Assembly: GCA_028829895.1 (NCBI GenBank)
Contig: CM054182.1
Location: forward strand, 35,844,879-35,908,878
Reading direction: 5' to 3'
Length of the DNA stretch: 64,000 nucleotides
Source: Sinotaia quadrata
Taxonomy: Eukaryota > Mollusca > Gastropoda > Architaenioglossa > Viviparidae
Positions 9,901-19,100 of the stretch are shown piece after piece. The translations under genes were made by a program, and so were the position numbers. Numbering within the stretch: position 1 is the first letter of the stretch; every line of letters begins with the position of its first letter. Under the pieces are notes generated by a model that saw only the letters and a list, made by a program, of their open reading frames with translations, ran no database searches and was not told the DNA's origin.

Positions 9901-12542
9901 ATAATCACCATATAAGTCAACCCCTTTCTTTCATGCCTAACCACCCTGTCAGAAATAACTTCCCACTAATACTGGCCAGTAGCTATGATAAATCGAAATT
10001 CATGTAGTGAACTCCAGCACATGAATCGTGGTCCTTTCAACGGCTCAAGATTGCATATAAGCAATGGAAAACCCAAACTCAAGCTAAAAAATCTTGTTAG
10101 TTAGCTTAGTCCTGAATGAGCAAGTGTGAGAATTCACTTGACTTTGAAGTGTGCTTGTTTTGCATGTTTTGTACTCTGGTGAATGATTGTCTACTTAGAA
10201 TCTCTCTTGACCTCTGATCCACAAGGGTTCTGGGCATATGCACTGGTAACTACGAAATGGCTTATTGTACAAAATGATAGAGCATAACACTAACAAATTT
10301 ATTAAATTATCATCTAGCGGTGGGCAAGAAAGCCAAACTATCCATGATGGCTGACTTGTAAACAATGTCAAACATGTCACTGTCAGAGATGCCACAGGAT
10401 CTTGTAATCTTCTGAAATTCACCTAAAATTACTAAAGTTAAAATGATCATCAATTTATAATTTGTGTATAAGTCAAGAAAATGAATGTTACTTTTGTAGA
10501 CTTCATGTCTAGCATGAAAATAAACATCTCTGACTGACATTTCCTGCTTGATTTCCTAAAATAATGCATTGCATGTTTATGTTGGACAGATCTTGTGAAA
10601 AGATGGAGCAAACAAATTGAGAATTTAAATCTGATTGGTCTCCATTCCCCTGATAACTTTAATTCCAGAAAAGTTACAATAAAAGCCTAGAAAGGCGAAG
10701 TCCATTACATCTTCCAAAGTCTTCTTTTCTAAGAGAGAACCTGATTTCTTGAGATATTCGCTTTTCTCTGATGTTATTTTGGTAGGCATTAGTTCCCAGT
10801 CATGGGGGTAGGGTGGGGGCTGTTAAAAAAAGAAATTAAAAGTCAAGTACTTCATACAGTCTGAAATATCCATTTGTTTTTGTTCTTCCTGTGATGTTTC
10901 ATGAAATCATCAATTCCCACTGGGCCACTGTAGATTAGCTAGTCAGGAAAATTTTACAGACTGACCCCTATTTCTCCCAAAGATTGCCTGCCACTCCCCA
11001 CTTAAACTGTGTATGTTTTTCCTTCATGGGATTTCCCTGTTCCTTTAGAATGAAAAAGAGAGGGTGTATACCTCAATGTTTACACTGTAATTGTCTATGA
11101 GTGTCCTTTAACTCTTCTGCCAACATATAATCAAATAGTTTGATAGTGCCATTGGTGGAAACAATCAATTTGTCCTTAACAATAGATAGATGGACTGGTT
11201 TTAACATGCTTTGCCTTCTTGGCATTAATATCAAATTAATATTAGCAGATAGCTGAAACAACAGTTTACTGAAAAATTCTATTGATAAACTCTGTCAACA
11301 GGACAATGTCTTTAAATTATTTCTAGTGATGGCACCATTGGTGGTTAATGATGTCACCACTGGCTGGTTAATGATGGCACTTGACTTACTGATTGGTTAA
11401 TGAAGGCAAACTTGATAGGCTATTATAGGGAGACTCCATAGAAAAACATCTGCATTCATTGTACAAGGATCCATGGGCAAAATGTTAAAGTGAATGAGAG
11501 GGTTATTTAATAGATTTGTACCACAATTTGTATATTTTTTTAGGTGAAAATACATTAGCCCATGAATAAAAAGTCAAACATAACGAATTGAAACTTTTTG
11601 ATCATCTATCAATGGTATATGCTTGAGGCAATATTGACATTGGGGGACTGTCTGTCATTAAAATAAAGCTTTAAGTTTATGCTTATCTTCCATACACCAG
11701 AAAGATTTATTGTTTAGGGCAATCATTTTCTGATAACATGACAGAATTTGTCTACTTTACCTATCAACTAATCAAGACACTATAGATAACATGACAGAAT
11801 TTGTCTACTTTACCTATCAACTAATCAAGACACTATAGATAACATGACAGAATTTCCATCTGATGACTTTTGGTCTCCTCATGGCTGTCACTATGCAATG
11901 AGCCTGAATCAGAATTGGACTTACATGAGGGCATGTTGGGAAGGATGTTTATATCAGAAACCATGGTCTTGGGGTGGTAGGGGAGGTGGATAATATGACC
12001 CTCCCAGAAGTCCAAGGGAGGTTGCTGATCAAAACTCAGAGAATACCATAGTAAATCAGACAATCCACTTGGTGCCTTTGACCCAGTAAGATTCATTATC
12101 CTCACAGGAAAGTTTGAATCCTGGCTCACTGCTATGCCATTGGGCTATTAAAACAAGACATTGTGTGACAACAGCACCTTAAAATTTTCTTCACCAAACA
12201 AAGGATGCTGTTATTTTTTATGTGGGTGGGAAACTAGATAGAGCCCTGCAGTACTAACCATCTGTGGCAAGGGCCAACAAGGCTGCTACTGCCACCTTCC
12301 ATGGTGTGAACTCATCCAACCAAATTTCCTCTACTCTAAGTGACTGAAATATATGCTGGTGTGCACCAAATACAGCTCAAGACTAAGAAGTTTGGACTGG
12401 AGACTAAATTCATAGGTTATTCAAAAATGCTATATACACAATGTAAGAGCACTTTAACACAAGACTTGAGCCATTGTATATGAATATTACTAACCAACAA
12501 TGGTATAAATGGTGCAAGAGTCACCCTCACTAAATAAATCAA
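3057..12542 (-). CDS. minus-strand multi-exon gene, unidentified ARM/HEAT-like helical protein (5' end not resolved)
   Basis: I do not recognise this protein with confidence. Seven exons from 7985 down to 3057 (7731-7985, 7323-7409, 6640-6713, 5895-5994, 4383-4595, 3503-3706, 3057-3184) have GT-AG borders, and each donor phase fits the next acceptor (1/1, 1/1, 1/0, 0/1, 1/1, 1/1). They give about 353 residues ending in a stop. Four more candidate exons lie upstream, at 11084-11291, 11925-12128, 12259-12343 and 12495-12542. The product is rich in Leu, Ile, Val and His, with amphipathic helical segments such as LTSLLDLEYQ, LALLKKVLQ and EVLQTAATQCL. This suggests a superhelical ARM/HEAT-type scaffold. 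There is no signal peptide or catalytic motif. A large helical protein of the meiosis-inhibitor MEI1 type is one guess I cannot verify. The join between 11925 and 11291 is phase-incompatible, so at least one exon is missing. The gene is divergent from the V-ATPase gene. Confidence 0.75.
3503..3706 (-). CDS. minus-strand gene, exon (204 nt)
   Basis: The acceptor reads TTGCTATTTCAG and the donor CCAG|GTAAAC on the minus strand. The exon is open throughout, with segments LLKKVLQSDICL, TWVTLSLGLKRMF and EVLQTAATQCLTII, a pattern of paired amphipathic helices. It enters and leaves in phase 1, fitting both neighbours. Confidence 0.85.
4383..4595 (-). CDS. minus-strand gene, exon (213 nt)
   Basis: The acceptor is preceded by GACTATTTTTCAG and the donor reads TTAG|GTTAG. 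The exon encodes helical segments PLLTSLLDLEYQ, EATQCSMLFLLICLFDDD and FFLVEKHLLHWL. Phase 1 at both ends. The plus-strand frames across the same bases are shadows. Confidence 0.88.
5300..5339. repeat. (GT)n microsatellite with GC interruptions
   Basis: About 40 bases of GT repeat with three GC interruptions, in an intron of the minus-strand gene. Confidence 0.95.
5895..5994 (-). CDS. minus-strand gene, exon (100 nt)
   Basis: The acceptor is TTATACTAG and the donor CATG|GTAAGT. The exon encodes MEHTNSTVPLFF and MAVISSVYILTLIHTH. The first codon is ATG, but the upstream exon 6640-6713 ends in phase 0 and continues the frame, so this is read as an internal exon. It is too short to show up in an open-frame search. 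Confidence 0.82.
6150..6254. repeat. polypurine tract (plus strand) in an intron of the minus-strand gene
   Basis: About 105 bases are almost exclusively A and G, in blocks such as GGAAAGAAAG and AAGGAAGGAAG. On the transcribed minus strand this is a long pyrimidine tract, about 150 bases upstream of the acceptor at 5995. Confidence 0.8.
6640..6713 (-). CDS. minus-strand gene, exon (74 nt)
   Basis: The acceptor is CATATATTTCAG and the donor ATAAG|GTAAAC. The exon encodes LVKVLDTLQSEEMYVYLL followed by DKFKYK, a Leu-rich amphipathic helix. It enters in phase 1 and leaves in phase 0, fitting 7323-7409 before it and 5895-5994 after it. Confidence 0.85.
6823..6910. repeat. (TG)n microsatellite
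   Basis: About 88 bases of almost perfect TG repeat in an intron of the minus-strand gene. All the Cys/Val or His/Thr frames over it are repeat artefacts. Confidence 0.97.
7323..7409 (-). CDS. minus-strand gene, exon (87 nt)
   Basis: The acceptor TTATTTTTCAG and donor GACA|GTAAGT are both strong. The exon encodes NLLIVFFGLFYTLVEQY and TDITFLALSVD, a hydrophobic helical stretch. Phase 1 in and out, fitting both neighbours. It is too short to show up in an open-frame search. Confidence 0.85.
7731..7985 (-). CDS. minus-strand gene, exon (255 nt)
   Basis: The acceptor lies after TTTTTTTAAACTCAG and the donor reads AACAG|GTGTTC. The exon encodes MESLPYFSVSHKHHDDMW, LPICIACIIERLG and SLLQQHPLVCQHIIDIIT, again paired helices of ARM/HEAT style. 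It enters and leaves in phase 1. The upstream partner is uncertain: the exon at 11084-11291 fits in phase across a 3.1-kb intron, but intermediate exons may exist. Confidence 0.85.
7986..11083. other. large intron or unresolved exon region of the minus-strand gene
   Basis: No exon here can be placed with confidence. It contains a dispersed-repeat fragment (9822-10545) and several coding-looking minus-strand open stretches without a Met start (8513-8752, 9327-9494, 10625-10819). These are described separately as findings. Confidence 0.5.
9822..10545. mobile_element. fragment of a dispersed repeat (TATAAGTC-type)
   Basis: From about 9822 the sequence reads ACCGTATTTTCTGGCATACA and repeats the words TATAAGTCAA and TATAAGTCAACCCC. 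Another GTATAAGTCAAG occurs near 10466. I recall similar motifs as ends of dispersed repeats in other invertebrate genomes. The borders and class (DNA transposon or other) are not resolved. The minus-strand frame 10310-10540 lies within it. Confidence 0.45.
11084..11291 (-). CDS. minus-strand gene, probable upstream exon (208 nt)
   Basis: On the minus strand the frame is open from an acceptor GTTGACAG to a donor ACAGT|GTAAAC. It encodes SIEFFSKLLFQLSANI, MLKPVHLSIVKDKL and DYMLAEELKDTHRQLQ, matching the helical style of the downstream exons. It leaves in phase 1, which fits the acceptor at 7985. Entry would be phase 0, which does not fit the donor at 11925. Two alternative acceptors (TTTTTCAG and TGTTTCAG) lie inside, so the 5' border is uncertain. 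Confidence 0.6.
11732..11855. repeat. 53-bp tandem duplication (2.3 copies)
   Basis: The unit beginning GATAACATGACAGAATTTGT starts at 11732, 11785 and 11838. The first two copies are identical over their 53 bases, so the duplication is recent. The third is truncated and runs into the open frame below the exon 11925-12128. Confidence 0.95.
11925..12128 (-). CDS. minus-strand gene, probable exon (204 nt)
   Basis: The exon lies between an acceptor GGCATAGCAG and a perfect donor TCAT|GTAAGT on the minus strand. It encodes DSNFPVRIMNLTGS, LLWYSLSFDQQPPLDFW and HIIHLPYHPKTMV. Entry in phase 1 fits the exon 12259-12343. The open frame continues past the donor to 11833, but GTAAGT is the best splice site. 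The polypyrimidine tract is weak. A possible function is not apparent. Confidence 0.6.
12259..12343 (-). CDS. minus-strand gene, probable exon (85 nt)
   Basis: The acceptor GCATATATTTCAG and donor GATG|GTTAGT bound a frame encoding SLRVEEIWLDEFTPWK and VAVAALLALATD, typical amphipathic helix. Phase 0 entry fits the candidate exon 12495-12542 and phase 1 exit fits 11925-12128. Confidence 0.65.
12495..12542 (-). CDS. minus-strand gene, candidate small exon (48 nt)
   Basis: A 16-codon open stretch (LIYLVRVTLAPFIPLL) lies between GAGTCTAG and the donor TTG|GTTAGT, phase 0 on both sides. The donor is the same hexamer as in the next exon. The acceptor has a poor polypyrimidine tract, so this call is tentative. 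Earlier exons and the start codon were not found. Confidence 0.4.
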
Positions 12543-14834
12543 CTAGACTCCCAGTGTCAATACAGTAAGAGGAATATGATATACTCTGACAAGACTCAAT
12601 TCATTGTCTACATTTGTTTACATTTTGTCTGTTAAGTTTCGTCATCCAGTTATGCAGACACAGGCATAGTGGTGGATGTCTAGTCAGCTATTGACATGTT
12701 AAATGTAAATCAAGGCTCTTTTTTCTTGTTCATCTTCAGACATCTGCAGAAAATGTTCAGTGCTGTTTTGGCTCTGGAAATTAGATCCAATCAGAATTTT
12801 TTAGTGAATGATAATAAAGTGCATGTGTATGTGAGTTTTAGGAGGAATGGATAATTAGCATGTGCAGCCTAAACCAAAACTTAAGTATAAGCTATATGTT
12901 AGCAAATTAAGTATTTGGTTCAAGTTATAACCCTAAAATTGATAGGTGTTTACAACTGTACTGCTCAGAATATTTTTCTATATCTTTGCCCTTATGTGCA
13001 ACAGTAGTTGGTTTATTTTCATTCTTTTGATGTTTGATGACTGTTTTTGCTGCTGCTGATCTTGATATATATAGAAATAAACTCGTTAAAAAATGGTTAT
13101 TTCATTGTTTCTGTTGTTTCCAAGATTCCCCCAAGTTTTAATAGCAAAAGTGGTAGTCAGGTTGTGCTGGTGGTTGAAAAGCTTGATTAATGTTACTTTC
13201 AGTTTCTCCAGTCACTGTTGTTTTTGCATATCCCCACTGTTTGGAACCAAGATTTATCTGAGTGGTTCAGGTTTCTTCTTTTCCCCCTTTCTTTCTGAAA
13301 TTATCTAATTTGAGCTAACCGAAAGTTACTTCCTTTGACAGCATTTGGTGCTGACTTTCTGAAGAAAAATGTATGAACATTATGCATATGAACTATACAG
13401 ATGCATATTTTGTTAATGGACTTTTAACGAATTCACTCTAGGAGGTTAAGAAAAGGAAATCTAGCTGCAGAACATGATATCCTAAGATCCTGCTTTTATC
13501 ATAAGTTATTTTGTTGGCTTTGAATTTTATTTACAGAAACCTCTTTATCTCAGTATGTGATTCATGGCATTGAAGTGGGGTCGATAGTAAATATATCTGG
13601 GAATCAATTACGATACATCATATGTATTGCTGCTATTAAAGTGGAAAGTGCAAATGTTGTAAATTATAGCTGTAAAAGACTTGCTCTCTGAAACCTCAGA
13701 TCTTGATTTGTTTGTCTTAATAATTATTGCGATGTGGAAACAACCACAAAATCTCCAACAAATAAGCAAACAATAGTTGTGCATGCCGAATACAGTAAGT
13801 ACTGGATCGCGCGTTTAAAATTAAATTCGTAAGTAATTAATTACATTTTAAAAAGAATGCGTTATTATGACGTTTATGTCATTATATTTTTCTATCGTAA
13901 TATCTTATATTACCTTTATTTTTCCCTTCTTTTTATTTTATAATACAAAATTTTCTAAGCAGACGAGAATTGAAACCGGAAATAACCTTCCACTATAGAA
14001 CAAATTAAAAATAAATTAAACATAAAAAATCTATTTTGTTCTGAAGTACTATTAATTGTTTATGTATTAAAACTATTTTATTTCTTTAATTTATAAGTAA
14101 TGTTTTAACACTTATGATTGATATGACATCCTCCACAATAACCTTTGCGCCCTTTGACTCTATAGTCACATGATTTGGTATGGACGAAGAAAGAGTCAGG
14201 CTGTTTTTGTAGACACAAACTTATTGGGAAGTTATTTTTTTGTCCAACAGGTAAGAGGTATAAATTGGATAGCATACTTATTTGTTTCAAAAACATCTAA
14301 TTTTTAATAATTTATTTCTCAAAAGAAATATAATATATTGTTAACATACCAGGGTGTAGGCAGAAACATCCTTATCACTGAACCCTGTTGAGAAAAGTTA
14401 ATTAAATGGAGAAAAGTAGCATTATATCAATTTTAAGTTAAGTTCATAAGAATTCACAAATAAACCTTTCATTTCAACCTTCGACTGAATTTCTTTATTC
14501 ATATAATTTTAAACCATTGTTTTATTCATTAAAAAATTAATTTCTTTTGAAAGTTATTTGCGAAACTAATTTTAATTGAGGTAAAGTTTAGTGTTATAAT
14601 TATGTAACTCCTTAAGCTTGCCGAATTATTTTGTATTAATTAAGACCAAGACTTGAGAAAAATCATCGTGTTTATCAAATTCTTGTTATTAAGAATAAGC
14701 GTTTAGACGAAGAGTGACTTTGGTGGTATTAGCTTAGTGGCTGCTGTATCAACAGTGAAGAAACTATATCAGTAGCGGGAGCGTTAAGTGCATAAAACAT
14801 ATCTTTACTTCTGTCACTCGTGGCCAGATAGAAC

Positions 14835-14842
14835 TATATAAA
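14835..14842 (+). promoter_or_regulatory. candidate TATA box of the V-ATPase gene
   Basis: TATATAAA lies 57 bases upstream of a good donor site (GTAAGT at 14899). A transcription start about 30 bases downstream would leave a short non-coding first exon. TATA-like words are frequent in AT-rich DNA, so this is only a candidate. Confidence 0.3.
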
Positions 14843-14865
14843 TGTCAGCTTAACTGATTACCGTA

Positions 14866-14898
14866 CTGGAGGTTGTTAACGTCACCTGAATAAAGTGT
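14866..14898 (+). other. candidate non-coding first exon of the V-ATPase gene
   Basis: The first coding exon begins at an acceptor (ATTACAG, 15990-15991) only 29 bases before the ATG, so a non-coding exon must exist upstream. The best donor in the CpG-containing region is AAAGTGT|GTAAGT at 14899, which follows the candidate TATA box. The 5' border given is a guess from the TATA spacing. Confidence 0.3.
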
Positions 14899-16020
14899 GT
14901 AAGTTCTATGGCAAGCAAACTTAAGCGAACTAAAACAGTAAAAGAGAGTAGGCCTATAAGTGTTTTGTTGATTTTTAGTCTCACTTTTTGTTCAATTCTG
15001 GATTACAAATTACGCACCTTCTAAATTTAATTATGCTCATTGCCTCTAAAAAAAATTGTTACCTAGCTTTCTAATATAAATGTTATTGTTACTTTGTTAG
15101 ACATATTTCAATCTTTTGCTGTTAGCATTCTTACCAAGTACTTGTCTCTAGTTATATTTAAAGGATATGTGTTTGAGTTTATGTAAATTTCATATGCTTA
15201 TTCTGTGTTTATATACATTTCATATTCTCATTGAGTTCTTTACCTCAGTATTATTATGGTCTTTTTGTGGTACTTTTTATAATTTTATTAATTACTTTTG
15301 CTTGTTCAAAATGAACTAGCTAATAAATGTTACTGCAATAGATTTTATTGTTGTTAATGTTATGATTTAAAAATTAGTAGTATATACTAATATAGTAAAG
15401 TTTTGCTAATACAGTAATAGCATTTAGGCCTATGTTATATTGTTAATTATAAATATTATTTTGTAAAGATATGCTGTAAATTATAAATGTGTATTTTGAA
15501 AAGAGTTCTTTAAATACTGTAGGCTTAATTAGTTAATAGCTGACAGCTTGTTGAAAAATTCAAGTTTAAGTAAATTACTTTATAAGGGACAAATATGTGT
15601 ATTTCTTTATCATTTTGTACACACACATAAATTGAATGCATCTAATTTCTAAATGAAAATTTTTGTACAAATAAATTAAGTAATGGTTATAATTAAAAAT
15701 AGACAAGCAATTTAGCACCATAACTAAGACCATATTGCTCTCAGTATTTGCATACACTTTGTCACTATGTCAGAAGTATGACTACTTGCAGATCAAGCTG
15801 TTACAGTGTTAGGATTACTGGAAGTTGGTTTGATTGTTGGAAGTTCAGATTAAAGTGGGTTCAGATTTTTCAAGTTGCAGTGTATTTATATATTAATCCC
15901 ATGACCATAATAATTCCTGAATTGAATTTTAAATAATTTGCCAATTTAATGTAAAAACTACAGAGTGCTTGTTAATTTTATTTGATTACAGCATACGAGC
16001 TTTGTAGACAAACTGTCAAG

Positions 16021-16134
16021 ATGTCTTTCTTTCGGAGTCAAGAGATGGTCTTGTGCCAACTCTTCTTGCAGTCCGAAGCTGCTTATGCCTGCGTTTCAGA
16101 GCTAGGTGAACTTGGTGTTGTGCAGTTTAAAGAT
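16021..16134 (+). CDS. ATP6V0A1: V-ATPase subunit a, coding exon 1 (residues 1-38)
   Basis: The ATG opens [15 protein letters not shown], the usual start of the family, so the start is secure. The exon ends ...VVQFKD before GTGAGT, phase 0. Transcript sequence begins upstream of the acceptor at 15990-15991, leaving 29 untranslated bases (15992-16020). Confidence 0.96.
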
Positions 16135-19100
16135 GTGAGTGCTTTTGGATTTGAATATTTTTTTATTACATGTATTATAAATGGTTGTAATATTTAACTA
16201 TTAAGTCTGTTAACTCTTAACTACCTGTATGTTTTATTTATCTCTTTTATTTTGAGACAGATTTAAATTAAATTTGTTATAAGTATCATTATTAGAAGGT
16301 CCATCATTAAAAATAGTAATTGCTCCGATATAGTATTCTTTCCTTTTTTAATGAAAAATTTTAATTATGTAATATGTGTGGCCTAAGGAGGCCTTTAGGA
16401 TGTTTAAGATTTACTAATGGATTGTGTGGAGTTTCCTTCCCTACCTTTAAAAATATTATTTCAATTTATTCAGATGCAACTTATGTTACAGCTGGTAAAG
16501 ATTTTTGATTTATATATCTTCCTTTATAAACAATTTGTTTTTGCCTTTCAGTTGAACCCTAATGTGAATGCATTTCAAAGGAGATTTGTCAATGAGATTC
16601 GGAGGTGTGAGGAGATGGAAAGAAAGCTAAGTAAGCATCTTTTGGAACCTTTTTAGTCTTTAGTCCACAAAAACATATCATACAGAAAATGCATATACAG
16701 GCTCATTGAAAATATGTCTAGGATTTAGGTGCTTCATACATTAAAGATATGGAATTATAATTTAGATTTATAACATGTAAACACTAATCATGGAATGGAA
16801 GCACTCACTAAGTAAAGAATTTACCTGATAATTTACTCATTTTAAAGAAAGAATTAGTGTTTAAGAATGTTCAGAAACAGGAATCAACTTCATACTTCTC
16901 AGCACTCCCTGTTTCTTTAAACTGAGTAAACTACCAAATAATTGTTTTATAGTGGGCACTTTTTTACTACATGTATCATCATAAATTACATTGAACATTT
17001 ACAAATGATATGAACTTAGCTTACCTTAGTACATGTTGAGCTTTTTGCTGGCCAAGCACTTTCCCCATGACGGGACAAGCATGCAAACAGTATCACATCA
17101 CAAATAAAAAATGCTCATCAGTAATCACTGTGACACTAACATGGTATGGAAAAAGTGAGAGGGAAAAAAATTGAGGTATTTACTTATTCTAATTTTTTTA
17201 AATTATTGTTAGTTATCTTAATTCACTAACATTTGAACCATTGAAGTCCCAGCCATGCTGTCATATATTCTGTTGTGTCTTTTTGATACTTGTTACATAA
17301 CAATTATATTTTTGCCTTGACAAGCTACTTTATTTTATAGGGCTTTTTGCCATTGGCCATGCATTAATAAACATTGTACTTTACATATATTTCTGTTGTT
17401 TTACACTTTTGTTGCTTGAATTTGTCTTGAATAACCCCTAACTTTCATGATTTTCTATACTGAATGAATGCTATTGATTGTACATTTTATTTCTACTATT
17501 CTTTTCTATTCTAGTTTTCTTCTTGTGTGCATTGTTTATTGTCCTTCCCATCTCCTATGTTATTTAACTTCTTGCAGTTAAACGAGTAAGAATGTTTAAT
17601 TCTTTTGTTTCATTTAATTTTTTATGCTTAGTTACCTTTAGGTTAATTTAATTTTATATATTATATATTTATTATTTGTCAGGATATGCTGAGAAAGAGA
17701 TTCGCAAAGAGAAGCTTGTCATTGCAGACAGAGGTGAAAATCCCAAAGCTCCTGCACCAAAAGAGATGGTTGATCTTGAGGTAATAAATTAAAAAATCAT
17801 CATAATTGAATTAAATGCATTATTGCTTTCCTTGAGTTTTTAATTCTATTTTAAGACCTATAATTTTAAATCTAATTTAACTAGTGAGAAATCCACTACT
17901 TAATGGTATGAGTGAGTGGTAATAAATAAACTTTAAAAATGAGAACAATTTCTGCACAGAAAATTCATGTCTTGTACTAAATAAATTTTGAAAAAGAGAG
18001 CACTTTTCTGCACAGAAAATGATGCCCCGTAAATAAACTTTGAGAATGAGAGTATTTTTCTGCACAGAAATGAATAGTAATAAATAAACAGAAAATTAAT
18101 GTCCTAATGTAATAAACAAACACAGAAAGTGTATCTCCCATGGTAATAAGTAAACAGAAAATGAATGGCATTTTATGGAAAGCATGGCATACCAGGTAGT
18201 ATTCACTCAAACAAATTGTTGTTCATCCTTAATGTAATCTTTCTGATTACTCAGATGTCTTATCAGTTTGAAGTGGGTTGTCCGAAATCTTTGCAGTTCT
18301 ACTTGTTTCAGAGTTATTATAACCTTTCATTCTGATTACTATCAAAAACAATCACTTAATTATGTCTCTTCTACTTTTGACCTTATTTATAGATTTAAAT
18401 GTAATTATGATAAAAATTGATAAAATACTCCTAATAAGTATCATCTATAAGTGTTGTGATCATGATTAAAAGTGATTGAATATTTTTTAATTATAATTTT
18501 GATTTAAAGTGACAAAATATCCTTACTTTACTTGTTCTGAAAAACCCTCTTACTATTTGTTCTTAAAGCGATAAAATACTCTGTCACAAAGTGCTTGCTC
18601 TCTTCTTCTCCTTACCAGAAAATCTCAATTTTGAATGTTCAGCTACATAAAGAACCCGATGTACACACACCATTGAAATCCCAGCTCACTCTTTACAAAT
18701 ATCTTGAATCAGGTATGATAGGGTTCTGTATTATAAACATGTTCACAAACAAATGCTCTCATGGACTTAAATTATTTATTCTTATAGATTTTACCTAATG
18801 GTTGGTTATGATATCTAAGACTTTTCAAAATTACTTATTCATATTAACCTACATGTATTAACTTAATATTGGAATTTGTCAAATGGCCTAAGATTGAGAT
18901 AGTGATGCAAATATTATTTGGAGGTTTCTATTTTTCAGGCAACTTTTGAGAAGATTGAGGGTGAATTAAAAGAGGTAAATACAAACAACGAGGCTCTAAA
19001 ACGAAACTTCCAGGAGCTTTCAGAGCTGAAAGAAGTTATGCTAAAGACACAATATTTTTTTCAGACAGTGAGTACATAATTTTTTCACATCAACTTGTAG

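Larger units (their letters stand above)
12543..15991. other. intergenic region between divergent genes
   Basis: No coding exon could be supported in this stretch. It must contain the 5' end of the minus-strand gene and the promoter of the V-ATPase gene. CpG-containing words (ATCGCGCG near 13806, GTAGCGGGAGCG near 14772) are concentrated between about 13.8 and 14.9 kb, in contrast to the rest of the window. This suggests the promoters are there. The short frames at 13093-13308 and 14105-14296 have no clear support. Confidence 0.55.

Noticed and set aside
12100..12150. TTTGAATCCTGGCTC as a T-arm of a tRNA gene or tRNA-derived SINE
   Set aside because: No A box, anticodon arm or acceptor stem could be paired, and the stretch overlaps the 5' border of a probable exon.
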